NCBI GenBank assembly: GCA_016868295.1
Contig: VGHJ01000008.1
Location: 19,969 to 83,968, forward strand
DNA length: 64,000 bases
Origin: Betaproteobacteria bacterium
GTDB taxonomy: Bacteria; Pseudomonadota; Gammaproteobacteria; Burkholderiales; Rhodocyclaceae
Direction: 5' to 3'
The position numbers were made by a program, and so were the translations under genes. A model generated the notes under the pieces. That model ran no database searches, was not told where the DNA came from, and was given only the letters and a program-made list of their open reading frames with translations. Shown here piece after piece: positions 1 through 9,426 of this stretch (the first letter of the stretch is position 1; each line of letters opens with the position of its first letter).

Positions 1-2
1 CG

Positions 3-1154
3 GCGGCGCTCGACAAGGATGCCGGCAACGGCGTCATCGACTGGGACGGCTCGAAGTGCGTGAACTGCCTGCTGTGCACCGTCGGCTGTGCCTACGGCGG
101 CATCGTCTACAACGCGGCGGCCGGCCACGTCGTCAAGTGCGACACCTGCGACGGCGATCCGGCCTGCGTCAAGGCCTGCGAGCGCGGCGCGCTGAAGTAC
201 CTCACCACCGCCCACATCTACAACGAAGTCGGCGACCTCGAGGACCTCTTCGTGCCGGGCCTGGCCGGCTGCCAGGGCTGCAACACCGAGCTCATCATGC
301 GCCACGCCATGCGCCGCATCGGGCCGGACACCGTGCTCGCCACGCCGCCGGGCTGTATCCCCGGCATGGGCTCGGTCGGTTACAACGGCCTGACCGGCAC
401 CAAGGTGCCGGTGTTCCACCCGCTGCTCACCAACACCGCTTCCATGCTCACCGGCATCAAGCGCCACTACAAGCGCCAGGGGCGCGAGGTGAACGCCGTG
501 GCGCTGGCCGGCGACGGCGGGGCCTCCGACGTCGGCTTCCAGTCGCTCTCCGGCGCGGCCGAGCGCGGCGAGCAGATCCTCTTCATCTGCGTGGACAACG
601 AGGGCTACATGAACACCGGCATGCAGCGATCTTCCTGCACGCCGTTCGGCGCATGGACGTCCACCACGCCGGTGGGCGAGCGCGGCGCCGGCAAGACGCA
701 GGACGCCAAGAACCTGCCGGTGATCATGATGATGCACAACTGCGAGTACGTCGCCACGGCGTCCACCGCCTTCATGGAGGATCTCTACGACAAGCTCGAC
801 AAGGCCATTGCCGCCTCGAAGCGCGGCTTCGCCTACCTGCACATCTACTCGCCGTGCACCACCGGCTGGCGCTTCCCCTCGCAGGAGAACATCGAGGTGG
901 CACGCAAGGCCGTCGAGGCCAATTTCGTCCTGCTCTGGGAATTCAATCCGCGCGACGGGCTGCAGCTCACGCGCGACGTCGACCAGCCGCTCTCCATCGC
1001 GGATTACCTCAAGGCGCTGGGCAAGTACCGCCACCTTTCGGAGGACCAGGTCGCCCACATCCAGGCGACGGTGGAGAAGAACGTCAGTTTCATCAAGGGC
1101 CTCGCCGAAGGCCGCCACCCAGCCATGGCGCAAGCCATGTCCGGTCGGGCATAA
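3..1154 (+). CDS. 2-oxoacid:acceptor oxidoreductase, TPP-binding beta subunit with N-terminal HycB-type 4Fe-4S domain (phenylglyoxylate dehydrogenase/PadI-like?), 5' end outside window
   Basis: Open frame continues to the window edge; CVNCLLCTVGC...CDTCDGDPACVKACERGAL ferredoxin cysteines followed in the same frame by CQGCNTELIMRHAMRR and GDGGASDVGFQSLSGAAERGEQILFICVDNEGYMNTGMQRS (POR/IOR beta TPP motif). Confidence 0.8.
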   Translation, partial: AALDKDAGNGVIDWDGSKCVNCLLCTVGCAYGGIVYNAAAGHVVKCDTCDGDPACVKACERGALKYLTTAHIYNEVGDLEDLFVPGLAGCQGCNTELIMRHAMRRIGPDTVLATPPGCIPGMGSVGYNGLTGTKVPVFHPLLTNTASMLTGIKRHYKRQGREVNAVALAGDGGASDVGFQSLSGAAERGEQILFICVDNEGYMNTGMQRSSCTPFGAWTSTTPVGERGAGKTQDAKNLPVIMMMHNCEYVATASTAFMEDLYDKLDKAIAASKRGFAYLHIYSPCTTGWRFPSQENIEVARKAVEANFVLLWEFNPRDGLQLTRDVDQPLSIADYLKALGKYRHLSEDQVAHIQATVEKNVSFIKGLAEGRHPAMAQAMSGRA

Positions 1155-1163
1155 TTATCCAGG

Positions 1164-1234
1164 CGTCGCCCCCGCGGAAGCGGGGACCCAGGGGCTTCCG
1201 GCAGACCTGGATTCCCGCTTGCGCGGGAATGACG
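1164..1234. repeat. REP-like paired hairpins, family A copy 1
   Basis: CCCCGCGGAAGCGGGG and CTGGATTCCCGCTTGCGCGGGAATGACG; same consensus at 9919 and 11898. Confidence 0.85.
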
Positions 1235-1291
1235 GTAACGCAACACGTATAACTTGAGCGGTCCCGGTACGCCGGGCCGCCGACAGAGAGA

Positions 1292-1565
1292 ATGGAACCT
1301 ACCTCAACATCCCACAGGGACCGCGTTTTTGCGCAAAGTGCCCAAGTGCTAGGCGCGCGACGCAGCCAAGGGTCATTCCCTTGGCAAGGAGTGCAACGCC
1401 GCAGATGGGCACTTTGCGCAAAAACCCTCCGGGGCGTGGCTTTCCGGGCGGTCTGCAGCGTTGCTGCGGCTCGCCGTGGAATAGCCACTGTCTTCGCCGC
1501 AGCGCCTAGCAGCCCATCCCGGAAAGCCGCGCCGCGGCCCTGCGGGATGTTGAGGTAGGTTCCAT
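1292..1565. mobile_element. MITE-like 274-bp multi-stem palindromic element
   Basis: Terminal inverted repeats 1292-1319 / 1538-1565 (27/28 match), internal perfect 19-bp stem 1326-1344 / 1406-1424, 7-bp stem 1366-1372 / 1378-1384, 16-bp stem 1433-1448 / 1518-1533 (one mismatch). Confidence 0.8.
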
Positions 1566-3693
1566 GGAACGATCCTTCAAGGCGGAAGTCGCCAAGCTGC
1601 GGCTGGGCGCCGGCCACACCTTTACCGGCGAGGGCATCCTCGCCGTCACCAAGGCGCTGCTGCAAAGCGGCGTCTCCTACGTCGGCGGCTACCAGGGCGC
1701 CCCGGTGTCGCACCTGATGGACGTGCTGGCCGACGCGCGGGAACTGCTCGACGAGCTGGGCGTGCACTTCGAGTCCTGCGCCAACGAGGCCGGCGCCTGC
1801 GCCATGCTCGGCGCCTCGATCAACTATCCGCTGCGCGGCGCCGCCACCTGGAAGTCGGTGGTCGGCACCAACGTCGCCTCCGACGCGCTCTCCAACCTCT
1901 CCTCGGCCGGCGTCGTCGGCGGCACGCTGATCGTCATCGGCGAGGACTACGGCGAGGGCGCCTCGATCATCCAGGAGCGCAGCCACTCCTTCGCGCAGAA
2001 GTCCCAGGTCTGGCTGCTCGACCCGCGGCCGAACCTGCCCTCCATCGTGCGCATGGTGGAGAAGGGCTTCCAACTTTCCGAGGCCAGCAACACGCCAGTG
2101 ATGCTGGAGCTGCGCATCCGCGCCTGCCACGTCACCGGCAGTTTTGAAACCAGGGACAACGTCGCGCCGAAATACTCGCGCCGCAACCCGGTGCCGAAGC
2201 CGGTGTTCAGCCTCGAGCGCATCCCGCTGCCGCCGCACAACTACACCCAGGAGAAGCACAAGATCGCCGTGCGCCTGCCCGAGGCGCTGAAGTTCATCCA
2301 GCGCGAGCAGTTGAACGAGTTCTTTGAAGGCGAACTGCGCCAGGTCGGCATCGTCCTGCAGGGCGGCCTGTACAACACCACGATCCGCGCCCTGCAGCAG
2401 CTCGGCCTCGCCGACGCCTGGGGCGCCTCGCGCATTCCGCTCTACGTGATGAACGTCACCTACCCGCTGGTGAATGAAGAGATCACCCGCTTCTGCTCGG
2501 GCAAGCGCGCCGTGCTGGTGGTGGAGGAGGGCCAGCCGGCCCACATCGAGGAGGCCATCAACGCCATCCTGCGCCGCGCCGACATCAACGACCCGCACCT
2601 CGTTGGCAAGGACGTGCTGCCGGTGGCGGGGGAGTACACCGGCGAGGTGGTGCTCAAGGGCGTCGGCGAGTTCCTCAGGTTGATCATGCCGGACGGCGTC
2701 GATTTGAAACAGGTGGGCAGCCTGCTCGACGGCGTCGAGCAGGCCAAGAAGCGCGCCGCGGAACTCCTCGGCGCCCCGGTGCCGACGCGTCCGCCCGGCT
2801 TCTGCGTCGGCTGCCCGGAGCGGCCGGTGTTCACGGCGCTGAAGCTGATCGAGAAAGAGCTCGGCGGCATCCACATCAGCTCCGACATCGGCTGCCACAC
2901 TTTTTCGACCCTGCCGCCGTTCAACCTCGGCAACACCGTGCTCGGCTACGGCCTGTCGCTGGCGGCGGCCTCGGCCATCGGCCCCAATTTCGGCAAGCGC
3001 GTCGTCACCGTCATGGGCGACGGGGGCTTCTGGCACCAGGGCCTCGTCACCGGCGTCGCCAACGCTGTCTTCCGCAACGACGACGGCGTGCTGGTGATCA
3101 TGCAGAACGGCTACACCTCGGCCACCGGCACGCAGAACATCGCTTCCTCGCCCGATCTGCGGCCCGAAGAGGGCAGCCCGATCGCCATCGAGAACACCCT
3201 GCGCGGCCTCGGCGTGAAGTGGCTGGAACGCGTGCCCAACTACCAGGTGGCCGACGTCGCCGACGCCTTGCGCCGCGCCATGACCACGGATGAGAAGGGC
3301 CTCAAGGTCATCATCGCCGACGGCGAGTGCATGCTCGAGCGCACGCGGCGCGAGCGCCCCGTCGCCGTGCAGAAGCTCGCCGCCGGCGAGCGCGTCGTGC
3401 GCACGCGCTTCGGCATCGACGAGGACGTGTGCACCGGCGACCGCGCCTGCATCCGCCTCTCCGGCTGCCCCTCGCTCACCATCAAGGATTCGCCCGACCC
3501 GCTGCGCACGGAGCCCGTCACCACCGTGAACAGCGGCTGCGTCGGCTGCGGCCTGTGCGGCGAGGCGGCCCACGCCGCCGCGCTCTGCCCAAGCTTCCAC
3601 CGCATCGAGGTGATCCAGAACCCGAGCGGCTGGGACCGCTTCGTGCACGGCGTCCGGCAGGGCGTGATTTCCCTCCTGGGAGGCGCGCGATGA
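1564..3693 (+). CDS. iorA: Indolepyruvate ferredoxin oxidoreductase alpha subunit
   Basis: TPP enzyme fold GDGGFWHQGLVTGVANAVFRNDDGVLVIMQNGYTSATGTQ; C-terminal CTGDRACIRLSGCPSL / CVGCGLCGEAAHAAALCPSF Fe-S motifs; SD GAGG 8 nt upstream of ATG. Confidence 0.93.
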   Translation: MERSFKAEVAKLRLGAGHTFTGEGILAVTKALLQSGVSYVGGYQGAPVSHLMDVLADARELLDELGVHFESCANEAGACAMLGASINYPLRGAATWKSVVGTNVASDALSNLSSAGVVGGTLIVIGEDYGEGASIIQERSHSFAQKSQVWLLDPRPNLPSIVRMVEKGFQLSEASNTPVMLELRIRACHVTGSFETRDNVAPKYSRRNPVPKPVFSLERIPLPPHNYTQEKHKIAVRLPEALKFIQREQLNEFFEGELRQVGIVLQGGLYNTTIRALQQLGLADAWGASRIPLYVMNVTYPLVNEEITRFCSGKRAVLVVEEGQPAHIEEAINAILRRADINDPHLVGKDVLPVAGEYTGEVVLKGVGEFLRLIMPDGVDLKQVGSLLDGVEQAKKRAAELLGAPVPTRPPGFCVGCPERPVFTALKLIEKELGGIHISSDIGCHTFSTLPPFNLGNTVLGYGLSLAAASAIGPNFGKRVVTVMGDGGFWHQGLVTGVANAVFRNDDGVLVIMQNGYTSATGTQNIASSPDLRPEEGSPIAIENTLRGLGVKWLERVPNYQVADVADALRRAMTTDEKGLKVIIADGECMLERTRRERPVAVQKLAAGERVVRTRFGIDEDVCTGDRACIRLSGCPSLTIKDSPDPLRTEPVTTVNSGCVGCGLCGEAAHAAALCPSFHRIEVIQNPSGWDRFVHGVRQGVISLLGGAR

Positions 3694-5189
3694 GCCGGCC
3701 CTTCACCATCCTCGTGGCCGCCCTCGGCGGTGAAGGCGGCGGCGTGCTGGCCGACTGGCTCATCGAGGCGGCGCAGCACGAAGGCTTCCCGGCGCAGAAG
3801 ACGTCCATCCCCGGCGTCTCGCAGCGCACCGGCGCCACCACCTACTACGTCGAGATCTATCCGGAGAAAGGCGCCCGCCCGCCGGCGATGGCCCTGGTGC
3901 CCAGCCCCGGCGGCATCGACCTGATGGCCGCCTCCGAGCTGGTCGAGGCCGGCCGCGCCATGCAGAACGCCTTCGTCACGCCCGAGCGCACCACGCTGGT
4001 GGCGTCGACCCACCGCGTCTACGCCACCGCCGAGAAGGTGTTTCCGACCGACGGCCGCTACGACGCGCAGAGGATCCTCGACGCCGCGCCGAAGGTGGCG
4101 CAGAAGGCCGTGCTCTTCGACATGTCGCGTTGCGCCCAGGAGGCCGGCACGGTGATCAACGCCGTGCTCTTCGGCGCCATCGCCGGCAGCGGCGCGCTGC
4201 CGCTCGCGCGCGAAGCCTGTGAGAACGCCATCCGCAGCGCCGGCAAGGGGGCGGAGGCCAGCCTGCGCGGCTTTGCCGCCGGCTTCGCGCAAGTCTTATC
4301 CACTCTCCCCGCCGGGGAGAGGGCCCTCTCCCCCAGCCCCTCTCCCGCAGGCGGGAGAATGGAGCAAGCCGAGCGCGTCCGCCGCGAATTCCCCGAGGCG
4401 CTGCACGCGCTGCTCGAAGAGGCCGTCGTGCGCCTGACCGATTTTCAGGACGCCGCCTATGCCGCCCTCTACCTCGATCGCGTGCGCGGCGTGCTGGCCG
4501 TCGACCGCGAGGCGGGCGGCGACGCCGGCGGCTGGCGGCTCACCGCCGAGGCGGCGCGGCTGCTCGCCCTCTGGATGAGCTACGAGGACGTCATCCGCGT
4601 CGCCGACCTGAAGACGCGCGCCGGCCGCTTCGCCCGCGTGCGCAAGGAGGCCGCCGCGAAGGACGGCCAGATCGTCGTCGTCACCGACTACCTCAAGCCG
4701 AGCGCCCATGAGGTCGCCGACATCCTGCCGCCGGCGTGGGCCGAGCGCCTGCGCCGGAACGCCGGGCCGGGTCGCGCCGTCAGGCTGCGCTCGAGCGACG
4801 TCAGCGGCTTCCTCGCCCTGCGCCTGATAGCGGCGCTCAAGCCGCTGCGGCGCCGAAGCGCGCGCTTCGCCGAGGAACAGGCCCTCATCGAGCGCTGGCT
4901 CGGCGCGATCAAGCGCCTCGGCTTTGCCGTGCTGGACAGAGAACTGGCGCTGGAGATCGTGCAGTGCGCCCTTCTCGTGCGCGGCTACGGCGAGACCTGG
5001 CGCAGGAGCCGCGCCGCCTTCGTCAAGATACTCGATGAGCTGGTGGAGAACGAGCAGGCCGTGGCGAAGGGTGCCGACGCGCTCAAGTCGGCGATCCGCA
5101 AGGCGCGCGAAGCGGCACTGGTTTACGAGGAAGCGAAGCAGGCAACCGCCGCAACGGGCAAGCCGGTGATCTGGATGAAAACCGCGTAA
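3690..5189 (+). CDS. iorB: Indolepyruvate oxidoreductase beta subunit (gamma-type oxidoreductase domain plus C-terminal extension)
   Basis: ATGA overlap with iorA; GGEGGGVLADWLIEAAQHEGFPAQKTSIPGVSQRTGATTYYVEIYP. Confidence 0.9.
   Translation: MSRPFTILVAALGGEGGGVLADWLIEAAQHEGFPAQKTSIPGVSQRTGATTYYVEIYPEKGARPPAMALVPSPGGIDLMAASELVEAGRAMQNAFVTPERTTLVASTHRVYATAEKVFPTDGRYDAQRILDAAPKVAQKAVLFDMSRCAQEAGTVINAVLFGAIAGSGALPLAREACENAIRSAGKGAEASLRGFAAGFAQVLSTLPAGERALSPSPSPAGGRMEQAERVRREFPEALHALLEEAVVRLTDFQDAAYAALYLDRVRGVLAVDREAGGDAGGWRLTAEAARLLALWMSYEDVIRVADLKTRAGRFARVRKEAAAKDGQIVVVTDYLKPSAHEVADILPPAWAERLRRNAGPGRAVRLRSSDVSGFLALRLIAALKPLRRRSARFAEEQALIERWLGAIKRLGFAVLDRELALEIVQCALLVRGYGETWRRSRAAFVKILDELVENEQAVAKGADALKSAIRKAREAALVYEEAKQATAATGKPVIWMKTA
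4302..4362. repeat. Family C palindromic repeat inside iorB
   Basis: CTCTCCCCGCCGGGGAGAGGGCCCTCTCCCCCAGCCCCTCTCCCGCAGGCGGGAGA; related copies at 38702 and 51651. Confidence 0.8.
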
Positions 5190-5212
5190 AAGTCAGTCCC
5201 TGCGATACGGCG
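5188..5212 (+). repeat. Bipartite 24/25-bp motif copy 1
   Basis: AAAA GTCAGTC CCTGCGA TACGGCG; overlaps iorB stop TAA. Confidence 0.8.
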
Positions 5213-5271
5213 CTGCGGAAGTTGCCAAAGCAGCTTCAAGGCGGGAAGATGCCGGCATGGGAGGAGATGCC

Positions 5272-6123
5272 ATGAAAAAAACCGTTCTGGCCCTGCTGCT
5301 CGCGCTGCTGGCGGGACTCGCCCACGCCCAGCAACAGCTGGAGATCATCAACCTGAGAAGCCGCACGGCGGAGCAGGTGCTGCCGCAACTGCGCCCCTTC
5401 GTCGAGCCGGGCGGCACGCTCTCCGGCATGAACAACCAGATATTCATCCGCGCCTCGGACGCCAACCGGCGCCAGATCAGGGAGCTGCTCGCCGCCATCG
5501 ACCGGCCGCCGCGCCGCCTGGTGATCTCGGTGCGGCAGGATGCCGACAGCACGTCCGCAGCGCGCGGCGGGGAGGTGTCCGGCCGCATCAGCTCGGGCGA
5601 CGTGCGCGTCGAGAGCCGCCGCACCGTCGTCGGCGGCGCCGGGGTGGAGGTGCGCCGCGGCGACGATGTCGTGCGCGGCCAGGTCTACGACTCGCGCGGC
5701 AGCAGCACGGACCGCGTCTCTCAGCAGGTGCAGGTGGTGGAGGGTGGCCGGGCCTTCATCAATGTCGGCACCTCGGTGCCGGTGCCGCTGCGCGAGGTGG
5801 TGATGGGGCCGGGCGGCGCGGTGGTGTCCGAATCGGTGGTCTATCGCGACATCGGCTCCGGCTTCTACACCGAGCCGCAGCTCGCCGGCGACAACGTCAC
5901 CCTGACCATCAGTCCGACGCACGACACGCCGGGCCGCTACGGCCCGGGCAGCGCCAACATCCAGCGCCTGACCACCACGGTGAGCGGGCGCCTGGGCGAA
6001 TGGATCGACCTCGGCGGCTCGGTCGAGGAGCGTTCGGGGGAGCAGGCGGGCGTGCTTCGCTATTCCACGCGCAGCGGAAGCACGGGCCGGCGCGTCCAGT
6101 TGAGGGTCGAAGAGCTGCACTGA
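5272..6123 (+). CDS. Exported secretin-N-domain protein (type II/III secretion secretin-like, short)
   Basis: Signal peptide MKKTVLALLLALLAGLAHA; QLEIINLRSRTAEQVLPQLRPFVEPGGTLSGMNNQIFIRASDANRRQIRELLAAIDRPPRRLVISV; GGAGG RBS upstream. Confidence 0.7.
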   Translation: MKKTVLALLLALLAGLAHAQQQLEIINLRSRTAEQVLPQLRPFVEPGGTLSGMNNQIFIRASDANRRQIRELLAAIDRPPRRLVISVRQDADSTSAARGGEVSGRISSGDVRVESRRTVVGGAGVEVRRGDDVVRGQVYDSRGSSTDRVSQQVQVVEGGRAFINVGTSVPVPLREVVMGPGGAVVSESVVYRDIGSGFYTEPQLAGDNVTLTISPTHDTPGRYGPGSANIQRLTTTVSGRLGEWIDLGGSVEERSGEQAGVLRYSTRSGSTGRRVQLRVEELH

Positions 6124-6182
6124 GACGCCCGGCGTCCCGCGCCGGGCGTGCTACCATTCGGCGCATCGTTCCCGCGCCTGAA

Positions 6183-8144
6183 ATGCCCGAACTTTCCTCC
6201 GTTTTTTCCGCCGACGGCGCGCTCGCCCGCGCCATTCCCGGCTATCGCCTGCGCCCTCAGCAGGTCGAGATGGCCGAGCGCATCGCCGCCGCCATCCAGA
6301 AGCACGGCGTGCTGGTGGCGGAGGCGGGCACCGGTACCGGCAAGACTTTCGCCTACCTCGTGCCGGCGTTGCTGGCCGGCGGCAAGGCGATCATTTCCAC
6401 CGGCACCAAGACCCTGCAGGACCAGCTCTTCCAGCGCGACCTGCCGACGGTGCGCGACGCGCTGAAGACCCCCGCTACCATCGCGCTGCTCAAGGGCCGC
6501 GCCAACTACGTCTGCCACTACCACCTGGCGCGGGCGAAGGAGGCGGGGCGCTTCCTCTCGCGCGAGGAGGCCGGCCACATCCTCGCCATCGCCCGCTTCG
6601 CCCAGACGAGCACGACCGGCGACAAGGCCGAGTGCGCCGCGGTGCCGGAGGATTCCGCCGCCTGGGCCCAGGCGACCTCGACGCGCGACAACTGCCTCGG
6701 CCAAGAGTGCCCGAACGCGAAGGAGTGCTTCGTCATGGCGGCGCGGCGCGAGGCGCAGGCGTCCGACGTGGTGGTGGTGAACCATCACCTCTTCTTCGCC
6801 GACGTGATGCTGCGCGACTCCGGCGTGGCGGAACTGCTGCCGGCCTGCAACACGGTGGTCTTCGACGAGGCGCACCAGCTGCCGGAGACGGCCAGCCTGT
6901 TTTTCGGCGAGAGCGTGTCGACGGCGCAGCTCGTCGAGCTGGCACGCGACGCCCGCCTGGAGGGCCTCGCCGCGGCGAAGGATTTCCTCGAGCTGCCGGA
7001 AGGCGCCCGCGCGCTGGAGAAGGCAGCGCGCGACCTGCGCCTCGCCGTGCCGGGCGAGAACGCGCGCCATTCCGCGGCGCAACTGCCGCCGGCCTTCCTC
7101 GAGGCGCTCGACAAGGCGGCCGCCGAGCTGGCGCATTTCGGCGCGCTGCTGGAGTCGCAGGCCGGGCGCTCGGAGGGGCTGGAGCATTGCTGGCGCCGGG
7201 CGCAGGAACTGGCGGTGGTGGTGAAGCGCTGGCGCGACGTCGGGGAGCCGGGTCTGGTGCGCTGGGCCGAGGTGTTCAGCCAGTCGCTCGCGCTCAACGC
7301 CACGCCGCTCGTCATCGCCGACATCTTCCGGAAGCAGATGGAGGGGCCAAATAGTCAACATCGGCGCGCCTGGATCTTCACCTCGGCGACCCTGGCGGTG
7401 GAAAGCGATTTCAGCCACTACTGCGCCGAACTCGGCCTGGAGGGCGCCGACACCGGCTATTGGGGCAGCCCCTTCGACTATCCGAACCAGGCGCTACTCT
7501 ATGCGCCGCAGGCCATGCCCGACCCGAACAGCCGCGAGTACAACGAGGCGGTGGTCGAGGCGGCCTGGCCGCTCATCCACGCCAGCCGCGGCCGCGCCTT
7601 CGTGCTGTGCACCTCGCTGCGCGCCATGCGCCGCATCCACGAGCTGCTCAAGTCGCGCTTCGAGGCGGAGGGCTTCGACCACCCGCTGCTGCTGCAGGGG
7701 GAGGGCAGCAAGAGCGAACTGCTGGCGCGCTTCCGCCGCCTCGGCAACGCCGTGCTGGTGGCCAGCCAGAGCTTCTGGGAGGGAGTGGACGTGCGCGGCG
7801 AGGCGCTGTCGCTGGTCATCATCGACAAGCTGCCCTTCGCGCCGCCCGACGATCCGGTGCTGGCGGCGCGCATCGAGCACATGAAGCAGCAGGGCCGCAA
7901 CGCCTTCATGGAATACCAGCTGCCGCGCGCCGTCATCAGCGTCAAGCAGGGCGCCGGGCGGCTCATTCGCGACGAGACCGACCGCGGCGTGCTGATGATC
8001 TGCGACCCGCGCCTGATCGCGCGCCACTACGGCAAGCGCGTCTGGCGCTCCCTGCCGCCGATGCGGCGCACGCGCGAGGAGGACGAGGCACTCGGATTCT
8101 TCGATGCGACCGTCCGCGAAACCGAGGAAATCGATGCCCACTGA
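6183..8144 (+). CDS. DinG/YoaA-type ATP-dependent DNA helicase
   Basis: AEAGTGTGKTFAYLVPALL Walker A, VFDEAHQLPE (DEAH), Fe-S cysteines, QGAGRLIRDETDRGVLMICDPR. Confidence 0.9.
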   Translation: MPELSSVFSADGALARAIPGYRLRPQQVEMAERIAAAIQKHGVLVAEAGTGTGKTFAYLVPALLAGGKAIISTGTKTLQDQLFQRDLPTVRDALKTPATIALLKGRANYVCHYHLARAKEAGRFLSREEAGHILAIARFAQTSTTGDKAECAAVPEDSAAWAQATSTRDNCLGQECPNAKECFVMAARREAQASDVVVVNHHLFFADVMLRDSGVAELLPACNTVVFDEAHQLPETASLFFGESVSTAQLVELARDARLEGLAAAKDFLELPEGARALEKAARDLRLAVPGENARHSAAQLPPAFLEALDKAAAELAHFGALLESQAGRSEGLEHCWRRAQELAVVVKRWRDVGEPGLVRWAEVFSQSLALNATPLVIADIFRKQMEGPNSQHRRAWIFTSATLAVESDFSHYCAELGLEGADTGYWGSPFDYPNQALLYAPQAMPDPNSREYNEAVVEAAWPLIHASRGRAFVLCTSLRAMRRIHELLKSRFEAEGFDHPLLLQGEGSKSELLARFRRLGNAVLVASQSFWEGVDVRGEALSLVIIDKLPFAPPDDPVLAARIEHMKQQGRNAFMEYQLPRAVISVKQGAGRLIRDETDRGVLMICDPRLIARHYGKRVWRSLPPMRRTREEDEALGFFDATVRETEEIDAH

Positions 8145-9426
8145 ATGCAGCCGCCTGGCGGCCTCCCTCAACCGCGACTGCCAGTGCGTCAGCGTGGATC
8201 GCGCGAAATTGCGCCAGTCCCTGGCGCAGGGCGAGGCCGGCGCCGACATGATCCGCCTGATCGAGGAGGAGCGGCCGCACCTCTTCGCCGACACGACGGT
8301 GTTCCTCGGCCAGGCCAGCGTGGAGCGCATGGCCGAAGTGGTCGCCGCCATTGAGCGCGTCGCCGCGCTGCCGGCCTGGGCCGGGCGCGTGCGGGCCTGG
8401 GCGCCGGCGACGGCGCGCCACGAGACCGCCGCGGCCGGCGTCTTCATGGGCTACGACTTCCACCTCGGGCAGTCGGGACCGCAGCTCATCGAGATCAACA
8501 CCAACGCCGGTGGCGGCCTGCTCAATGCCGCACTCGCCCAGGCCCAGATCGCCTGCTGCGAGGAGGTGGCCGCCATCCTGCCGGGCGTGCATCCTGCGCC
8601 GACGCTGGAGCAGGATTTCGTCGACATGTTCAGGCAGGAGTGGCGCGCGGAGCGCGGCGATGCGCCGCTCGGGCGCATCGCCATCGTGGACGAGAATCCG
8701 CTCTCGCAATTTCTCTATCCCGAATTCCTGCTCTTCAAGAAGCTTTTCGAGCGCCACGGCCTGCAGGCGGTGGTGTGCGATCCGGCCGAGCTGCGCTTCG
8801 AGGCGGGCGTTTTGCGGCATGACGAAGGCCGCGTCGATCTCGTCTACAATCGCCTGACGGATTTCGGCCTGGAAGAGGCGGCCAACGCCGTGCTGCGCGC
8901 GGCCTGGCTGGCCGGGGCGGCGGTGCTGACGCCGCACCCGCGCGCCCACGCGCTGTTCGCCGACAAGCGCAACCTGTCGCTGCTCACCGACGAGACGGCC
9001 CTGGCCGGGATGGGCGTGGATGAGGCGACGCGAGCGGTGCTGTTGGCCGGCATCCCGCGCACGCGCCTCGTGCGCAGCGAGGACGCCGAGGATTTGTGGG
9101 CGCGGCGCAGGCAGCTTTTTTTCAAGCCGGCGGCGGGCTACGGCAGCAAGGCGGCCTACCGCGGCGACAAGCTGACCAGGCGCGTTTTCGAGGAGATCCT
9201 CGAAGGCGGTTACGTGGCGCAGGACCTGGTGCCGCCCTCGGAGCGGCGCATCGGCCCGGAGGCGGCGCCGGTCGACCTCAAGCTCGACCTGCGCAATTAC
9301 GCCTACCGCGGCCGCGTGCAACTGGTGACGGCGCGGCTCTACCAGGGCCAGACGACGAATTTCCGCACCCCGGGCGGCGGCTTCGCGCCGGTGCTGACGG
9401 TGCCGAGGATGGAAGGGAAGGCATGA
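8134..9426 (+). CDS. Conserved ATP-grasp-like protein of unknown function
   Basis: GPQLIEINTNAGGGLLNAALAQAQ, LFFKPAAGYGSKAAYRGDKLTRRVFEEIL; overlaps the helicase end. Confidence 0.65.
   Translation: MPTECSRLAASLNRDCQCVSVDRAKLRQSLAQGEAGADMIRLIEEERPHLFADTTVFLGQASVERMAEVVAAIERVAALPAWAGRVRAWAPATARHETAAAGVFMGYDFHLGQSGPQLIEINTNAGGGLLNAALAQAQIACCEEVAAILPGVHPAPTLEQDFVDMFRQEWRAERGDAPLGRIAIVDENPLSQFLYPEFLLFKKLFERHGLQAVVCDPAELRFEAGVLRHDEGRVDLVYNRLTDFGLEEAANAVLRAAWLAGAAVLTPHPRAHALFADKRNLSLLTDETALAGMGVDEATRAVLLAGIPRTRLVRSEDAEDLWARRRQLFFKPAAGYGSKAAYRGDKLTRRVFEEILEGGYVAQDLVPPSERRIGPEAAPVDLKLDLRNYAYRGRVQLVTARLYQGQTTNFRTPGGGFAPVLTVPRMEGKA

Noticed and set aside
1438-1448. Treating TIR-internal ORFs (e.g. 1292-1558, 88 aa) as a gene
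   Set aside because: The ORF consists of palindrome arms; no recognisable protein and it spans the structured element.
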